In this document: positions 1-12,249 of the stretch, in pieces
Layout of the letters: each line of letters begins with the position of its first letter
Numbering within the stretch: position 1 is the stretch's first letter
DNA from: Bufo bufo
Taxonomy: Eukaryota > Chordata > Amphibia > Anura > Bufonidae
Length of the DNA: 64,000 nt
NCBI RefSeq assembly: GCF_905171765.1
Contig: NC_053394.1
Coordinates: 159,225,256 to 159,289,255, forward strand
Direction of reading: 5' to 3'
The notes under the pieces: model-generated
The model's database searches: none
What the model was told of the DNA's origin: nothing
The model's input: only the letters and a program-made list of their open reading frames with translations
Program-made: the position numbers and the translations under genes

Positions 1-13
1 AAACACCCTTTAA

Positions 14-486
14 GGGTCCATTCACACGTCCGTAGGTGTTTTGCGGTCCGCAAATTGCGGATCCGCAAAACACGGACACCGGCAATGTGAGTTCCGCATT
101 ATGCGGACTGCACATCACCAGCACTATAATAGAAAATGCTTTTCATTGTCTGCAGTTGCGGACAAGAATAGGACATGTTCTATTTTTTCGGGAACGGAAT
201 TGCGAACCCGGAAGTACGGATCCGGGAATGCGGATGCAGACAGCACATAGTGTGCTATTATGTCCAAAAGGTCGGCACTGCAGGTAAGTTTTTGTGGTGC
301 TCGCGTCCTAGGATTGGCATCCCATGAACATAACAGCAGAAAAGGGCCGTCCCTTTTCTGCTGTTATTAGCACATAGTGTGCTGTCCGCATCCGTTCTGG
401 CCCCATTGAAAATGAATGGGTCCGCACCCGTTCTGCAAAATTGCGGAACGGATCCGGACCCAAGTTGCGGAAGTTTGAATGGACCC
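14..486. mobile_element. Harbinger-type MITE, TAA target duplication
   Basis: The ends read GGGTCCATTCACACG and, inverted, TTTGAATGGACCC. They are flanked by TAA at 11-13 and 487-489, the 3-bp TWA duplication typical of PIF/Harbinger transposons. The interior is rich in short palindromes built on GCGGATCCGC-like words and has no transposase. The family assignment comes from the duplication and ends only. Confidence 0.7.
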
Positions 487-867
487 TAAATCCATACTAA
501 TTGTCTGCCATAAGAGACGTAACATTATGGATGCCATGTCATTGCAGTCAGGACCTAAACACAAGAGTAGCTGGGACAGAGGAAGTGGATGGTGGTGGGA
601 CTCAATCGGTGGATTTTGTTATTGCTAGAACACACCATTTAATGCTTCTTGGTATAAAAAAATGTTTTCATACAGAGTCTTACATTCATACCAAAAGACC
701 AGAGGTTGAGTTTAAACATGCCCGAGCCATGAAGCCTAAGGATCTCAAAAGCTTCTTCTACAGCATAACAGTAGACAAAAATGCTGCATAATTTAAAGGC
801 CTATTCCATATTTTGTATTGGCTCTCCCAGAGGTTACAGATTCACCTAGGTTCCAAGATAATAATTA
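487..867. other. Unassigned sequence
   Basis: This stretch is AT-rich and not obviously repetitive. Short open frames are present but none shows a recognisable motif. I see no gene or element in it. Confidence 0.4.
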
Positions 868-1623
868 GCCAACCAACGAATAAAGACCAATAACCCCATA
901 TAGAATAAGAAAGCACACATATAAAATATATGTAGTTTATTAAAGACACATTAAATGACAATAAGTATACCATAAAGGCACAAGGTAAAGGGGGCTGGTA
1001 GTGCCTCGACGCGCGTTTCGCCGAGAAAGGCAGCTCTGGTCACCGACCTTGGGTTCCGGCATACCATGGGTAATTTGTGTTTTTGTCTCATGCATGGTTA
1101 TTTTGTTACTTCAGTATGATCTATTGCTTACACATAGCATTCCTGCTTTGCCCCTGACTGTGTTACTATTTGGTAATCCGCATTCATCGGATGGCCATCT
1201 ATGTTACATTTGGAGGGCAAGTTTGCTATGTGTGACCATATTGACTTTTCTATATTATTGTATGTAGCATACACATGTTTATAGGTTACTTTGGGTGAAC
1301 TTACAGCTCTCCCACTAGTATGCGGTTTTTATACCCAATGTCTGTGACCCCTTTTCCCTTTTAGTCCGGTATATGTGAGGGTGGTTGATTTTGGTCCCAT
1401 TACACGGGGGGCACTACCACCCCCCTTTACCTTGTGCCTTTATGTTATACTTATTGTCATTTAATGTGTCTTTAATAAACTACATATATTTTATATGTGT
1501 GCTTTCTTATTCTATATGGGGTTATTGGTCTTTTTTCGTTGGTTGGCTCGCTCAGTATATTATACTAGACCCCAGTGTACTTATACACCCAATTTGAGGC
1601 TTTCTCTTATAGGTTGGTCTAAC
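868..1623 (-). mobile_element. Small Penelope-type element with inverted ends
   Basis: About 140 bp at 868-1005 returns inverted at 1405-1546, followed by a tail of about 75 bp on the right side only. A near-identical 15-16 bp direct repeat (TCCAAGATAATAATTA at 852-867; TCCAAGACAATAATT at 1624-1638) brackets the unit as a long target duplication. On the - strand, around 1003-1040, lies CGGCGAAACGCGCGTCGAGG, which resembles the GAAAC half of a hammerhead ribozyme. Inverted terminal repeats, an asymmetric tail, a long duplication and hammerhead traces are all known for Penelope-like retroelements. No coding sequence remains. Confidence 0.5.
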
Positions 1624-1638
1624 TCCAAGACAATAATT

Positions 1639-2446
1639 TACTTGGTCTGATAAGCAAGTATGTCCCTGTAATGCTGTCCATCTCTTAAGGTATGGCCTCT
1701 GTATAGTCATTGTTAATGGCCGCGCGGCACCTTCAATACTGCACGGCCATTAACAATGAAAACCGACTACACTGTGTGGTCTTCATTAAGTAAATGAGAG
1801 GAAAATGAGGGCTAATTGACCGCTTAGTTCATGACCACAGCGCTGCCGCAACCAGACTGGATCACGCTTGCTCCGTGTGGCCGTACCCTTAGTGCCCCTG
1901 TCATTATGCTGGACACAGGTTTTCAACTCACCATTAAATGGCAACTGTCTAATCCAGAAAGAATTGCATAGCAGCCTTAAAATAGGCAATTTACTTTGTC
2001 CAGATAGTATACACCCTTGTGTCCTGAGGGAACTAAGTACCTTCATAGACAGGATAGGTTCTACAGTACTGGCACATAGCAAATATGGCATCAATTTATA
2101 AAAAGGTCAAAAACTAAGTAGGGACCACTAAAGACCTGTCAAGTTGACCTCCATTATGTGTAAAATGTTAAAACATTTTCAGCCGATAGCTCAAGATTTG
2201 TGACCAATTGGTCAAACTAATCTAATAAGCTTCTATGATGGGAGTAAGTTCTAGAAGGGTTGTACATATAAGAATAATGCTTGAACTGAGGAAGAATTTA
2301 TGTAACACAGTAAATTAGGGTGGTCATTAATGGAACAAATTTAGCTTTGGTCATGGTCGCCATTGCTACTGAGATACAACAAGAGTCAGTAGTAGAATAG
2401 TTAAATTTTTGCATATATTAAAAAGATATTCACGGCCTATTCTGAG
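1639..2446. other. Unassigned sequence
   Basis: A short inverted repeat near 1700-1765 (GGCCGCGCGGC with flanking AACAATGA words) is visible. The rest is unique-looking AT-rich DNA without a supported gene. Confidence 0.35.
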
Positions 2447-2744
2447 CCCTATTCTCAGGATAGGTCATCAATATCTGATCAGACGGTGTCTGACACCCCA
2501 TACCTCTGCCAATGATTTGTTCGGGAGTAGTTCTGGCGCTGGAACTACATGCATTTTGTAGTGGACAGGGCTGGTTAATGCAGCACTGCTCCCATTCACT
2601 TCAGCGGGATAAGCTCTGCTGTAACCAGTTCTGTTTTTTCTGGAGTTTGGTGATTACAGCACTGGAGCTAGTGGTGTGGGTGCGGGGAGTTGGACCCCCA
2701 CCGATCAGATATTGATGGCCTATCCTGAGGATAGGTTATCAATA
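2447..2744. repeat. Foldback repeat with CTATCCTGAGGATAGG ends
   Basis: The left end (CTCAGGATAGGTCATCAATAT followed by CTGATCAG) returns inverted at the right end (GATCAGATATTGATGGCCTATCC). The same family is seen in part at 30714-31345, 39840-39900 and 41765-41835. It is non-coding and the superfamily is unknown. Confidence 0.6.
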
Positions 2745-3040
2745 TAAGCTGTAATGTAATTATGTCACTATTATATACTAAATGGGAAAACTCTGGGGAA
2801 AACTTACATGAAAAATACTTGGGGCATATTAGTGGACAGAACATTGAACTGTGCAACCAGTGTCGAGTAACTGCTGCCAAGGCAAATAAGATCATGAGAT
2901 GGATCAAAAGGAACATAGGTAAACATGGTGCTAGTTCTACTGCTTTTCTAATCACACTGCATGAGGTGTACTGTTTTGGGCACTAATGAAGAAAAAATAC
3001 ATTGTAGAACTGGTTCAGAGGCAATCAACCAAAGTTTAGA
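2745..3040. other. Unassigned sequence
   Basis: Unique-looking sequence between two foldback repeats, without a supported gene. Confidence 0.35.
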
Positions 3041-3197
3041 TTGGTGTAAAGTAGAACCGACTTAGTTACCCATAGCAATCAATCAGATTCCCCCTTTCCT
3101 TTTTGACAGCACCTTTGGAAAATGAAAGGTGGAATCTGATTTGTTGCTATGGGCAACTAAGCCAGTTCTACTTTACACCAGTTTGATAAATGACCCC
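3041..3197. repeat. Foldback MITE (CCATAGCAACCAATCAG family)
   Basis: The arms GTGTAAAGTAGAACCG and GTTCTACTTTACACC are inverted copies, as are the inner CCATAGCAATCAATCAG and its complement. It forms a near-complete hairpin. Other copies lie at 4246-4413 and 23001-23151. Confidence 0.7.
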
Positions 3198-4245
3198 AAA
3201 GGATTCTCGATTATAGAAGCAGGGAGACTATGGAGCTTTCAACCAAAGGCGATTGTTATAGACTTTTCATTGGAAGATTTTTAAAGGCATCTAGATTTTT
3301 TTTACGTACTGCTGCTTGATTATTGTACTTGGGTCCTTGATACAAAGATTCATTTTATGTATATTACTATGTTACCACATACAAGGGCAGGAAGGGTTAA
3401 GTCAACAGCTACTGAATACCCACCTACAGTATATAGCCATTCAATCTCAGAATTTGGAAGAGCTACAGACCACTTCCACCATTCTGGCTGAACAGCTCTT
3501 ACAGAAGTGGGGCCTTTTATCCAGTAACTGTCTTCCAATCAGCATCACCTCTGCTTATTTAGTGAACCTGTCAGGTGATCTCCACTGTCCTATTTGATAG
3601 CAGAATATGATACAGGGAAAGAAGCTGAGTTCTGTGATATGTAGGTTTAATTGATTTGGAACAGGATTTCCAAGTAAAAAGCATAGTAAATCCTGACAGG
3701 ACTCCTAGGCATGACAGAGAGAGTCCTGATTACCCCACCCACATTTAATGAAGGAGTGAGGATCTACTCCAGATAGAAATGGGAAGGAACTATTTTGTCA
3801 GACACGTTTAACAACACAACTGGACTTTAAGGATTTAGGTGCACATTTATTAAGTCCAGCGTTTTAGACGCTGGTCTTAATAAAGCCCCATAGCTGGAGG
3901 TGGTTCCGGCAAAGTAATGAAGAGGCGCCAGCTCTCCATAACTTCGGTGTATACAGTTCCAGTTCTAAATGTAAGAGCTTCCGAGCTGTCTTACATTTAG
4001 ACCAATTTCTATGCCTAAAACAGGCGTAGAAAATGAGGAATGACCCGACCCGACAATGCCACTCCCAAAATTTTAGACCTGGTGTGAGTGGGGCAAAGTC
4101 GCAGATAGCGACGCAACTAACCGTTGTGCCGCCATCTGCGCTTAGTCGTATTTCAGAATAGTCTGCCTTTTACTCAGAAATCCTGCTCCAAATCATATAA
4201 ACATATATATTACAAAGATAATCTTTTCTCCCTCTATGATATAAT
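3198..4245. other. Unassigned intergenic or intronic sequence
   Basis: No open frame with a recognisable domain. A weak inverted relationship around 3840-4140 (AAGTCCAGCGTTTTAGACGC and later TTTTAGACCTGGTG) suggests another decayed repeat. Confidence 0.3.
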
Positions 4246-4413
4246 GGGGGAGATTTATCAAGCTGATGTACAGTAGAACTGGCTTAGTTGCCCATAGCAA
4301 CCAATCAGATTCCACTTTTCATTTTCCAAAGGAGCCGTGAAAGTGAAAGAATGTGGAATCTGATTGGTTGCTATGAGCAACCAAACCAGTTCTGCAGTTT
4401 GATAAATCTCCTC
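4246..4413. repeat. Foldback MITE, second copy
   Basis: The ends GGGGGAGATTTATCAA and GATAAATCTCCTCC are inverted, with CATAGCAACCAATCAGATTC paired to its complement inside. AAT occurs on both sides and may be a target duplication. Confidence 0.7.
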
Positions 4414-5968
4414 CAATGTTCCCAGATAGAGCAGCAGAAACCACCAACAATATAGATACCCTTGTTGAAAAGGTTATTCCCATCTCAGCCTTTCATGGCT
4501 GGGATCAGAGTAACCCTCCTAGGTGGCAGAACAGGTGGGCCGAGTTATGGAAACAGCCGAGCAGGCCGTATCACGTTGTTTCTGTAACTCCCATAGAAGT
4601 CAATGGGAGTCATAAAAGGTTGTGATGGGACTAACCCTTTAACCCATAACGTATTAGAACTCTGAGTTGATATGGTGTGTGTGTGTGGGGGGGGGGGGGG
4701 GGGTTCCTCCATTCAGTGCAGAATGAGACAGAATGGAGAGTGTCTACAAGCTCAAAATCAGGGTTACCAACCTTCCAGAAATTTCTGGACAGTCTGTAAA
4801 AATATGCAACTTTTTTCCTGTGTCCGTGCAAAAAATAGATATGTCCGGGATTTTTTTTGAGGCTGGTGGCAGTTTACTAGATTATTTTGGTGGTAATTAT
4901 CATCATTTTACAGATCACAGTAAAGGCTAGTAATGAGTTCTTATCAGTTCATGGATTACTTATAATCCTAACCATTCATTATGGCTTTCCAATTTGTCCG
5001 TAAAAAAAATGTTGGCTGTCCATAATTTAGGCATAAGTTGTCCAGAAAAAAGAAAAATTCTGGTTGGCAACCCGGCTCATATCAGTGCTATACATACAAG
5101 CCACTATGGGATTCTGGGATGGTTCATGTCCCCTGTGGTGTCACTGCAGCGATATGTAACGCCTTCTGGAGGGTTCCCTCTCAGATTACAGCTGGGAGTC
5201 TCCCTATCACTAGCAGGATTTTCTGTTATCAGTACATCGGTGACTTTTGTCACAAAAAGGGACTACCGGTATCTAAAGGGAACATCCCCTTTAAAGTGCA
5301 CTTGTCTTACAGAAGTGTCCTATTTAAGTTGTCATTTCAAATCATATTTAAGATTTAGAGGTTATGGAAAAATTTTCAAATATGTTTGAAACCAGCCCCG
5401 GGGCGGCCGAGTAAGCAAATCCAGCCCTGAACACGTAGACAAATATACCATGGAATATTATGCTGTAATTATTGCTTGTTTGTGAAAGCTTCCCTATGCA
5501 ATAGAATCCAACCTGTATGTTAATGCAACCGGATCTTCAGGTTATGTTCTCTCACTGACAAGGCAGATGAAACTGTGCTGACTTGCAGCACCTAAGGGAA
5601 AACATGGTATTACATGTCAGCCAGACGGCACAGCTTTCCATCTAGCCCAGGATATAGTCAATTTGATGAGTGAAGCAACGCCTGTGCAACAGACAATGTA
5701 CCCAACATTGTAAGTATGCTAAAAAAATAAAAATCTGCTTTTTCCCCTAGTAATAGCACCACTCCTGCCCCTGGGCCATGTCTAGTACTGCAGCTTAGTC
5801 CCAGTCACATGAATGAGAAAACTGCAGTACCAGGCATGACGCCATTTCTGGCTTATAACTATGAAGGTACATTGCTGGCAGCCAGTACTTAACTCACAGA
5901 CCCAACAGCAACGACCGGGAACGGAGAACACAAAAAACTGACTCTGTTTAATCCTTGGGATGCAGCAA
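4414..5968. other. Unassigned sequence with a TG/poly-G tract
   Basis: A microsatellite of TG repeats running into about 18 G lies at 4676-4703. The rest contains short open frames without recognisable motifs. The sequence CCAGAAATTTCTGGACA near 4774 is a short palindrome. Confidence 0.35.
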
Positions 5969-6270
5969 TCTTTCACACGAGCGGATGCCGTGCGTGTCAT
6001 CCGCTGCGTGAAAGACCGCCAAGCCCCGCACTGGACAGCAGAGACGGAGCAGTAACATGATTGATAATGCTCCGTGCCCCTCTGATCTTTTTACTACAAA
6101 ATCACAGTGACAACTTTATCTCACTCTGATTTTTTAGTAAAGAGATCACAGAGAGGCACGGAGCATTATCAATCATGTTACTGCTCCGTGTCTCTGCTGT
6201 CCAGTGCGGGGCTTGGCTCTCTTTCACGCAGCGGATGACACGCACGGCATCCGCTCGTGTGAAAGAGCCC
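5969..6270. repeat. Long inverted repeat (foldback)
   Basis: About 140 bp starting CTTTCACACGAGCGGATGCC returns inverted and ends GGCATCCGCTCGTGTGAAAG, with a loop near 6112-6140. The right end is followed by TTA, the site at which the next MITE begins. It is non-coding and may be related to the TWA-flanked MITEs. Confidence 0.65.
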
Positions 6271-6273
6271 TTA

Positions 6274-6583
6274 GGATTCATGCACACGTACGTATTTATT
6301 TTACATTTCCATTCCATTATTTTACAGGTCCGTATGCAGAACTTTTCACTTCAATGGGGCTTGAAAAAAACGGAAATGACTCGTTTGCATTCCCTATCCG
6401 TATGTCTGCAAGTCCGTTCCGCCCAAAAAATTAACATGTGCTGTTCTTGTCCGTTTTGCGGACAAGGACAGGCATTGTTACAATGGTTGTAACACGAGCG
6501 TCACACAGTTGTCATTCTTTTTTTTTTTTTGCGGATCTGTGTTTTGCGGACCACAAAATACATATGGTTGTGTGCATGAGCCC
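6274..6583. mobile_element. Harbinger-type MITE (GGGCTCATGCACACG family)
   Basis: The ends are GGATTCATGCACACG and GTGTGCATGAGCCC. TTA precedes it at 6271-6273, but the right flank reads CTG, so the duplication is not preserved on that side. It abuts the foldback on its left. Confidence 0.55.
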
Positions 6584-6821
6584 CTGGACAAAGGCCTCAG
6601 GGCTGTCCTTAGTCAATCCCTATTAGGGTATAAACCCTAAAGGTGGCCATACATAAGAGTACTTACACACATAAATTTGGCTCTGGCATTTTTTTGCCTT
6701 TTTTTTGCTGTTGTTCTTTTTTTCTGGCACACAGATGTTGGCAAAATTCCTGAAAAAAGCTCCAAGAGCTACAGTATACTGCATTTTTGAAAAGATGCCA
6801 GTAATACAAAAACACCACTTA

Positions 6822-7295
6822 GGGCTCATGCACACGGCAGTATGGCTTTTTCAGTGTTTTGTGGTCCGTTTTTTACGGATCCGTTGTTCCATTTTTTGTT
6901 TCCGTTGTGTTTCCGATTCCTTTCCGTTTTTCCGTTCCGTTTTTCCATATGCCATATACAGTATACAGTAATTACATAGAAAAAATTGGGCTGGGCATAA
7001 CATTTTCAATAGATGGTTTAGTAAAAACGGAATGGATACGGAAGACATACGGATGTTTTTTTTTTGTGGACCCATTGACTTGAATGGAGCCAAGCACCGT
7101 GATTTACGGACAAGAATAGGACATCTATCTTTTCACGGCACAGAAATACGGAAATACTGAAACGGAATGCACACGGAGACACTTCAGTTTTTTTTGCTGA
7201 ACCATTGCAATGAATGGTTCAGTATATGTACCGCATACTGAACTAAAAAAACGGGCAGTATACTGAACGCAAAATACTGTCGTGTGCATGAGCCC
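6822..7295. mobile_element. Harbinger-type MITE, TTA duplication
   Basis: The ends GGGCTCATGCACACG and CGTGTGCATGAGCCC are perfect inverted copies, flanked by TTA at 6819-6821 and 7296-7298. The interior has A/T runs and GTTTTTACGGATCCG-like words. No transposase. Confidence 0.75.
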
Positions 7296-7565
7296 TTAAA
7301 GAGCAAAAACGACAGCCTAAAACCGCTTGTGTGGCCAGTGTTTAAGATTTCTCATCTGAACATCTGAAGTTGCTGTTTTACCGCAAGAAACACTGCAAAA
7401 AATGCCGCAAAAAACTCAAAAGTGCAGAAAAACACCACTAAAAATATGTTTAAAACCAGCTTAAAGTTGATCAGAAAAGACTATTTCACCCATTTCACTG
7501 AATTTAATCGGTTTCAGACAACCAATGATAGACTGTCATCATCTGGAAAAAAATGGTTTGTGTTT

Positions 7566-8866
7566 AAAGGGCATCTGTCAGCAGATTCGTAACCCATGAC
7601 ACTGGCTGACCTGTGTCATCTGCGCTTGGCAGCTGAAGGCTGAAGGTATTGGTCCCATGTTCATATGTGCCCGGATTGCTGAGAAAAATGAAGTTTTAAT
7701 AAATGCAAATGAGCCTCTAAGGCCTCTTTCAAACGGGTGTCGCGGGTGCGTTGCGGGAAAATGCGCGATTTTTCCGCGTGAGTGCAAAGCGTTTTAATGC
7801 GTTTTGCACGCGCGTGAGAAAGATCGGCATGTTTGGTACCCAGACCCGAACCCGGACTTCTTTACAGAAGTTCGGGTTTGGGATCGGTGTTGTGTAGATT
7901 TTATTATTTTCCTTTATAACATGGTTATAAGGGAAAATATTAGCATTCTTAATACAGAATGCTTAGTAAAGTGTCCATTGAGGGGTTAAAAATAATAAAC
8001 AAATTTAACTCACCCCATCCACTTGATCGCGTTGCGGATATCCTCTTCTTTCTACTTTCTTCAGGACCTGGCTAAAGGACCTTTGATGACGTCACTGCGC
8101 TCATCACATGATTCATCACATGGTCCTTTAGCCAGGTCCTGAAGAAAGTAGAAAGAAGAGGATATCCGCTACGCGATCAAGTGGATGGGGTGAGTTAAAT
8201 TTGTTTATTATTTTTAACCCCTCAATGGACATTTTACTAAGCATTCTGTATTAAGAATGCTATTATTTTCCCTTATAACCATGTTATAAGGGAAAATAAT
8301 AAAGATCGGGTCCCCATCCCGATCGTCTCCTAGCAATCGTGCGTGAAAATCGCACCGCATCCGCACTTGCTTGCGGATACTTGTAATTTTCACGCAGCCC
8401 CATTCACTTCTATGGGACCTGCATTGCCTGAAAATCACTGCTCATGTACACAGCCCCATTCAAGTGAATGGGTCCAGTTTCAGTGCGGGTGCAATGCGTT
8501 CACCTCACGCATTGCACCCGCGCGGAATTCTCGCTTGTGTGAAAGAGGCCTAAGAGCAACAGTGGCATTGCCATTACACCTAGAGGCTCTGCTCTCTCTG
8601 CAATTGTCGGGCTGGGCAGTGTAAATGTGATCACCCCTGGCCCTGTTAATCAAAGTGCAGAGGGTGCGGCAGTTACATACAGAGCAGAGCCTCTAGGTGT
8701 AACGGCGTTGCTCCTAGAGGCTCATTTGCATATATTAAAACTTCCTTTTTCTCAGTAATGCGGGCACATATGAATATGGGACCAACACAGATGCTTTTAG
8801 CTGCCAAGCTCACATGTAACAGGTGAGCCAGTTTCATAGGTACAAATCTGATGACGGATGCCCTTT
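7566..8866. repeat. AAAGGGCATCTGTCAGC foldback, interrupted by a MITE
   Basis: The left end AAAGGGCATCTGTCAGCAG and right end GACGGATGCCCTTT are inverted. Inner segments (GCAAATGAGCCTCTA and its complement) repeat the symmetry. The MITE at 7721-8550 sits inside it. Other copies or parts are at 32172-32618, 36944-37036 with 37786-37923, and 52190-52505. Confidence 0.6.
7721..8550. mobile_element. Harbinger-type MITE with internal hairpin, TAA duplication
   Basis: The ends GGCCTCTTTCAAACG and TTGTGTGAAAGAGGCC are flanked by TAA at 7718-7720 and 8551-8553. Inside, about 7905-8300 forms a long hairpin centred near 8105. Its arms carry TTTCCTTATAACATGG and GGATATCC words. The same hairpin family occurs inside the element at 17898-18884. 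Confidence 0.75.
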
Positions 8867-10336
8867 ACAACTTTCGTCCAATAGTTTCCATTTCACCAAA
8901 AAAAAAATCTTTACTAGAAAGAATATTCCCAGAACATTTCCAGAAAGATTTTTTTTCCCTTACCTTGCGTCATTGAACATGTAATTGACCAATATGGACT
9001 AAAATGTGTATTGCTGCATCAGCGAGACCATCGCTCACCAGATGATCGCTTGTTCACTAGTTCTTCAACCACCAGCCATGCTTCTGTCTAATGTGTATGT
9101 CCACTTTACCAGTTACTTTTGTATTTCACATGCACAGGCAGTAATGCATTAAAAATACATGGAGAGAATGAATGGACAGGTGGTCATGCATAGGCATGGT
9201 TTTCTCCATGCACTTCTACGGAAGTTACCCAAGCAAGTGCACTTGAGTGAACATGAGCTCAGTTGGGGTACCTTCCTTCTGGAGTTAGCTGTGGGTCTCT
9301 AAGGTAGGACTCACATCTATAATACATTCATAGATGGTGGGTATGATAGGAATGCCTCTTTAATGGAATATTAACAAAAGAATTGATAAGCCAGGTGGAA
9401 ATAAATATTGATGGAGCTGACAAAGGAGGAGTTCATGTTATTCGCTAGACAGCTGGTAAACTTAAGATATCTGCAATAAGCTTTGCTTTAATTGTGCCCT
9501 CAGATACCCAATTTTCATAAAAGATGAATCTGCTCTAAGCAGAACTGTTGAGTTGTGTGCTTTTAGTATTTTGTTGGCAGTTTTTTACTTCTTTTATGTA
9601 GACTATACAGTATACATATCATAGGAGAGGCCAAGGAGGTCCCATCCCTGGCAAGTGACTGGTGAGAATCTTTGCAGGACTCCCCTGTCCCTAGGAACTG
9701 CATTGTTAACAAACAGGAGGGGTAGAGAACTTGCCAAGAGTCAAGAAATACAAAGTCCTTCTGTCCAGGATGATAAGGCCTGGCTTCTTAGTGGGGGCCC
9801 ATAATGCTCTTTCTTTATGTATGCCAGCTAAGGGGTAATCAGAAAAATGTCTTTGTTATTTTACTCTTAATATTGTTCTTACCTCTTAATTGAAAATGTG
9901 TTGTTTTTTTCTTGCCACCAGGGACATTTCCCAGCATCATCATGTCAGCTTCCAACTCACAACAGGTCCTGGAGAACACAGAACCCTTGAGAGGTACGAT
10001 ATCCACATGAGAAATTGCAGAATAGTCATGTTGACATAGAAAAAGGACGTGTTAAATAGAAAACGCCCAATAGTTTCTGCAAAACATGTGTGCAAAAAGA
10101 CAGCAATAAGGGGGTCTGAACAGCTGCCCTTCAGGTTACACAATATATCTGCATCGATCCAAACATGCAGTCATCAACAGCTTTTGGATTTCATGTACTT
10201 ATTGAAGTCAATCTGAAGCCAAAATGGGAAATTGTTTTGGAGATTTGCCCCTTTGTGCTCCCTCAGTAGACTTCACTGTTGTGCTATATACAGGCAGAGC
10301 AGATTTTATGTATATATACATATATATATATATATA
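8867..10336. other. Unassigned sequence ending in a TA microsatellite
   Basis: No supported gene. A TA-repeat run at about 10307-10336 forms the insertion site of the following Tc1-like element. Confidence 0.35.
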
Positions 10337-11275
10337 CAGTACCGACCAAAAGTTTGGACACACCTTCTCATTCAAAGAGTTTTCTTTATTTTCATGACTA
10401 TGAAAATTGTAGATTCACACTGAAGGCATCAAAACTATGAATTAACACATGTGGAATTATATACATAACAAACAAGTGTGAAACAACTGAAAATATGTCA
10501 TATTCTAGGTTCTTCAAAGTAGCCACCTTTTGCTTTGATTACTGCTTTGCACACTCTTGGCATTCTCTTGATGAGCTTCAAGAGGTAGTCCCCTGAAATG
10601 GTTTTCACTTCACAGGTGTGCCCTGTCAGGGTTAATAAGTGGGATTTCTTGCCTTATAAATGGGGTTGGGACCATCAGTTGCGTTGAGGAGAAGTCAGGT
10701 GGATACACAGCTGATAGTCCTACTGAATAGACTGTTAGAATTTGTATTATGGCAAGAAAAAAGCAGCTAAGTAAAGAAAAACCAGTGGCCATCATTACTT
10801 TAAGAAATGAAGGTCAGTCAGTAAGCCGAAAAATTGGGAAAACTTTGAAAGTAAGGGCTATTTGACCATGAAGGAGAGTGATGGGGTGCTGCGCCAGATG
10901 ACCTGGCCTCCACAGTCACCGGACCTGAACCCAATCGAGATGGTTTGGGGTGAGCTGGACCGGAGAATGAAGGCAAAAGGGCCAACAAGTGCTAAGCATC
11001 TCTGGGAACTCCTTCAAGACTGTTGGAAGACCATTTCAGGGGACTACCTCTTGAAGCTCATCAAGAGCATGCCAAGAGTCTGCAAAGCAGTAATCAAAGC
11101 AAAAGGTGGCTACTTTGAAGAACCTAGAATATGACATATTTTCTGTTGTTTCACACTTGTTTGTTATGTATATAATTCCACATGTGTTAATTCATAGTTT
11201 TGATGCCTTCATAGTCATGAAAATAAAGAAAACTCTTTGAATGAGAAGGTGTGTCCAAACTTTTGGTCTGTACTG
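10337..11275 (+). mobile_element. Internally deleted Tc1-like transposon
   Basis: The terminal inverted repeats begin CAGTACCGACCAAAAGTTTG and end with its near-complement, flanked by TA at 10335-10336 and 11276-11277, as in the Tc1/mariner superfamily. The inverted ends extend more than 150 bp, with AACACATGTGGAATTATATA on both sides. The element is about 0.94 kb, against about 1.6 kb for complete members, because the middle of the transposase is missing. It would be non-autonomous. Confidence 0.9.
10749..11134 (+). pseudogene. Tc1-like transposase, central part deleted
   Basis: An ATG at 10749 opens 38 codons of the N-terminal helix-turn-helix region (MARKKQLSKEKPVAIITLRN), ending in TGA at 10863. 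The C-terminal part follows in another frame from about 10862 to the stop at 11134. It contains the conserved block WPPQSPDLNPIEMVW with the last acidic catalytic residue of the DDE triad. The segment with the first two aspartates is absent, so a functional enzyme cannot be made. The deletion join lies near 10857-10865. Transposases of this family cut and paste DNA at TA sites. Confidence 0.85.
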
Positions 11276-11285
11276 TATATATATA

Positions 11286-12249
11286 TTAGCAGAAGGACCC
11301 GGCTTCGCACGAGTATATTTCATCTATTTCATTTAATGTTTCTATATGTCGTTAAAAGATATCGACAATATCACCCATAACAGTGAATTCTACATCACCC
11401 CGTCCTTTTAACACTGACCCCCCCACAGTGCCCCGCCACTTTAAAATGGGACCTCCACAGCAGCCCATCCCCTTAACTTTGACCTTCACAGCAGCATTCT
11501 CCTTTAACAGTTTCACAGCACCCTACTACCTTGACAGTGACCTCCTCAGGGGCCAGGCCCCCATAACAGTGACCTCCACAGTACCCTGCTGCCTTAACAG
11601 TGACCTCCACAGCAGTTGACCCTTTAATAGTGGCCCCTGCCCCTTAACAGTGACCTCCACAGTGTCCGCCCATTTAACAGTGACCTCCACAGCACCCTGC
11701 CCCTTTAACAGTAACATTCACAGTGCCCACCTCTTTAAAAGTGACCTCCACAGTGTCCGCCCCTTTAACAGTGACCTCCACAGTGTCCGCCCCTTTAACA
11801 GTGACCTCCACAGTGCCCGCCCCTTTAACAGTGACCTCCACAATGCCCGCCCCTTTAACAGTAACCACCACAGCGCCCGCCTCTTTAACAGTGACCTCCA
11901 AAGCATCTGCCCCAACTTATTGTCATCCTGTAGCCCTAGCCTAAAGCTGATCTACAGCAGTGAAGAAAAATGGCTGGGTTGTTATGAAAACCTGGAGTAA
12001 AACTGTGTGTATGGCAGTTGGGATTTGAAGAGAAAGACGTGCAGGCTTATATTGGCTAAAGCATGTCATTTTTTGGGAATATCTCAGGTACAGTACGTCC
12101 TAGAGAGCTGAGAGAGCCCCGTCTAAAACCTTCCTGGACACCAGTTGTACCTGTGTGCCAAATTTGGTGAAGATCGATTCAGTCGTTTGGGCACGCATAA
12201 AGAACAGACAGACAGACAGATAGAAACTCATTTTTATATATATAAGAGA
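11286..12249 (-). mobile_element. Helitron-like element, array copy A
   Basis: Read on the - strand, it starts TCTCTTATATATATAAAAAT and ends GGGTCCTTCTGCTAA. A 5' TC next to a TATATA run, and a 3' CTRR terminus after a small GAAG/CTTC stem, are Helitron hallmarks. The flanking base after the 3' end is T, as expected for insertion between A and T. It has no Rep/helicase coding sequence, so it is non-autonomous. A 30-bp minisatellite fills 11380-11910. The 5' part includes (GTCT)n. Its 5' end abuts copy B directly. Confidence 0.7.
11380..11910. repeat. 30-bp minisatellite in Helitron copy A
   Basis: The unit is close to CCTTTAACAGTGACCTCCAC plus AGTGCCCGCC, most regular from 11640 to 11900. 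Variants at the left part differ in length. Because 30 is a multiple of three, open frames run through the array on both strands. Confidence 0.85.

Noticed and set aside
4672..4860. Glycine-rich small protein at the poly-G tract
   Set aside because: It is the translation of a TG/G microsatellite.
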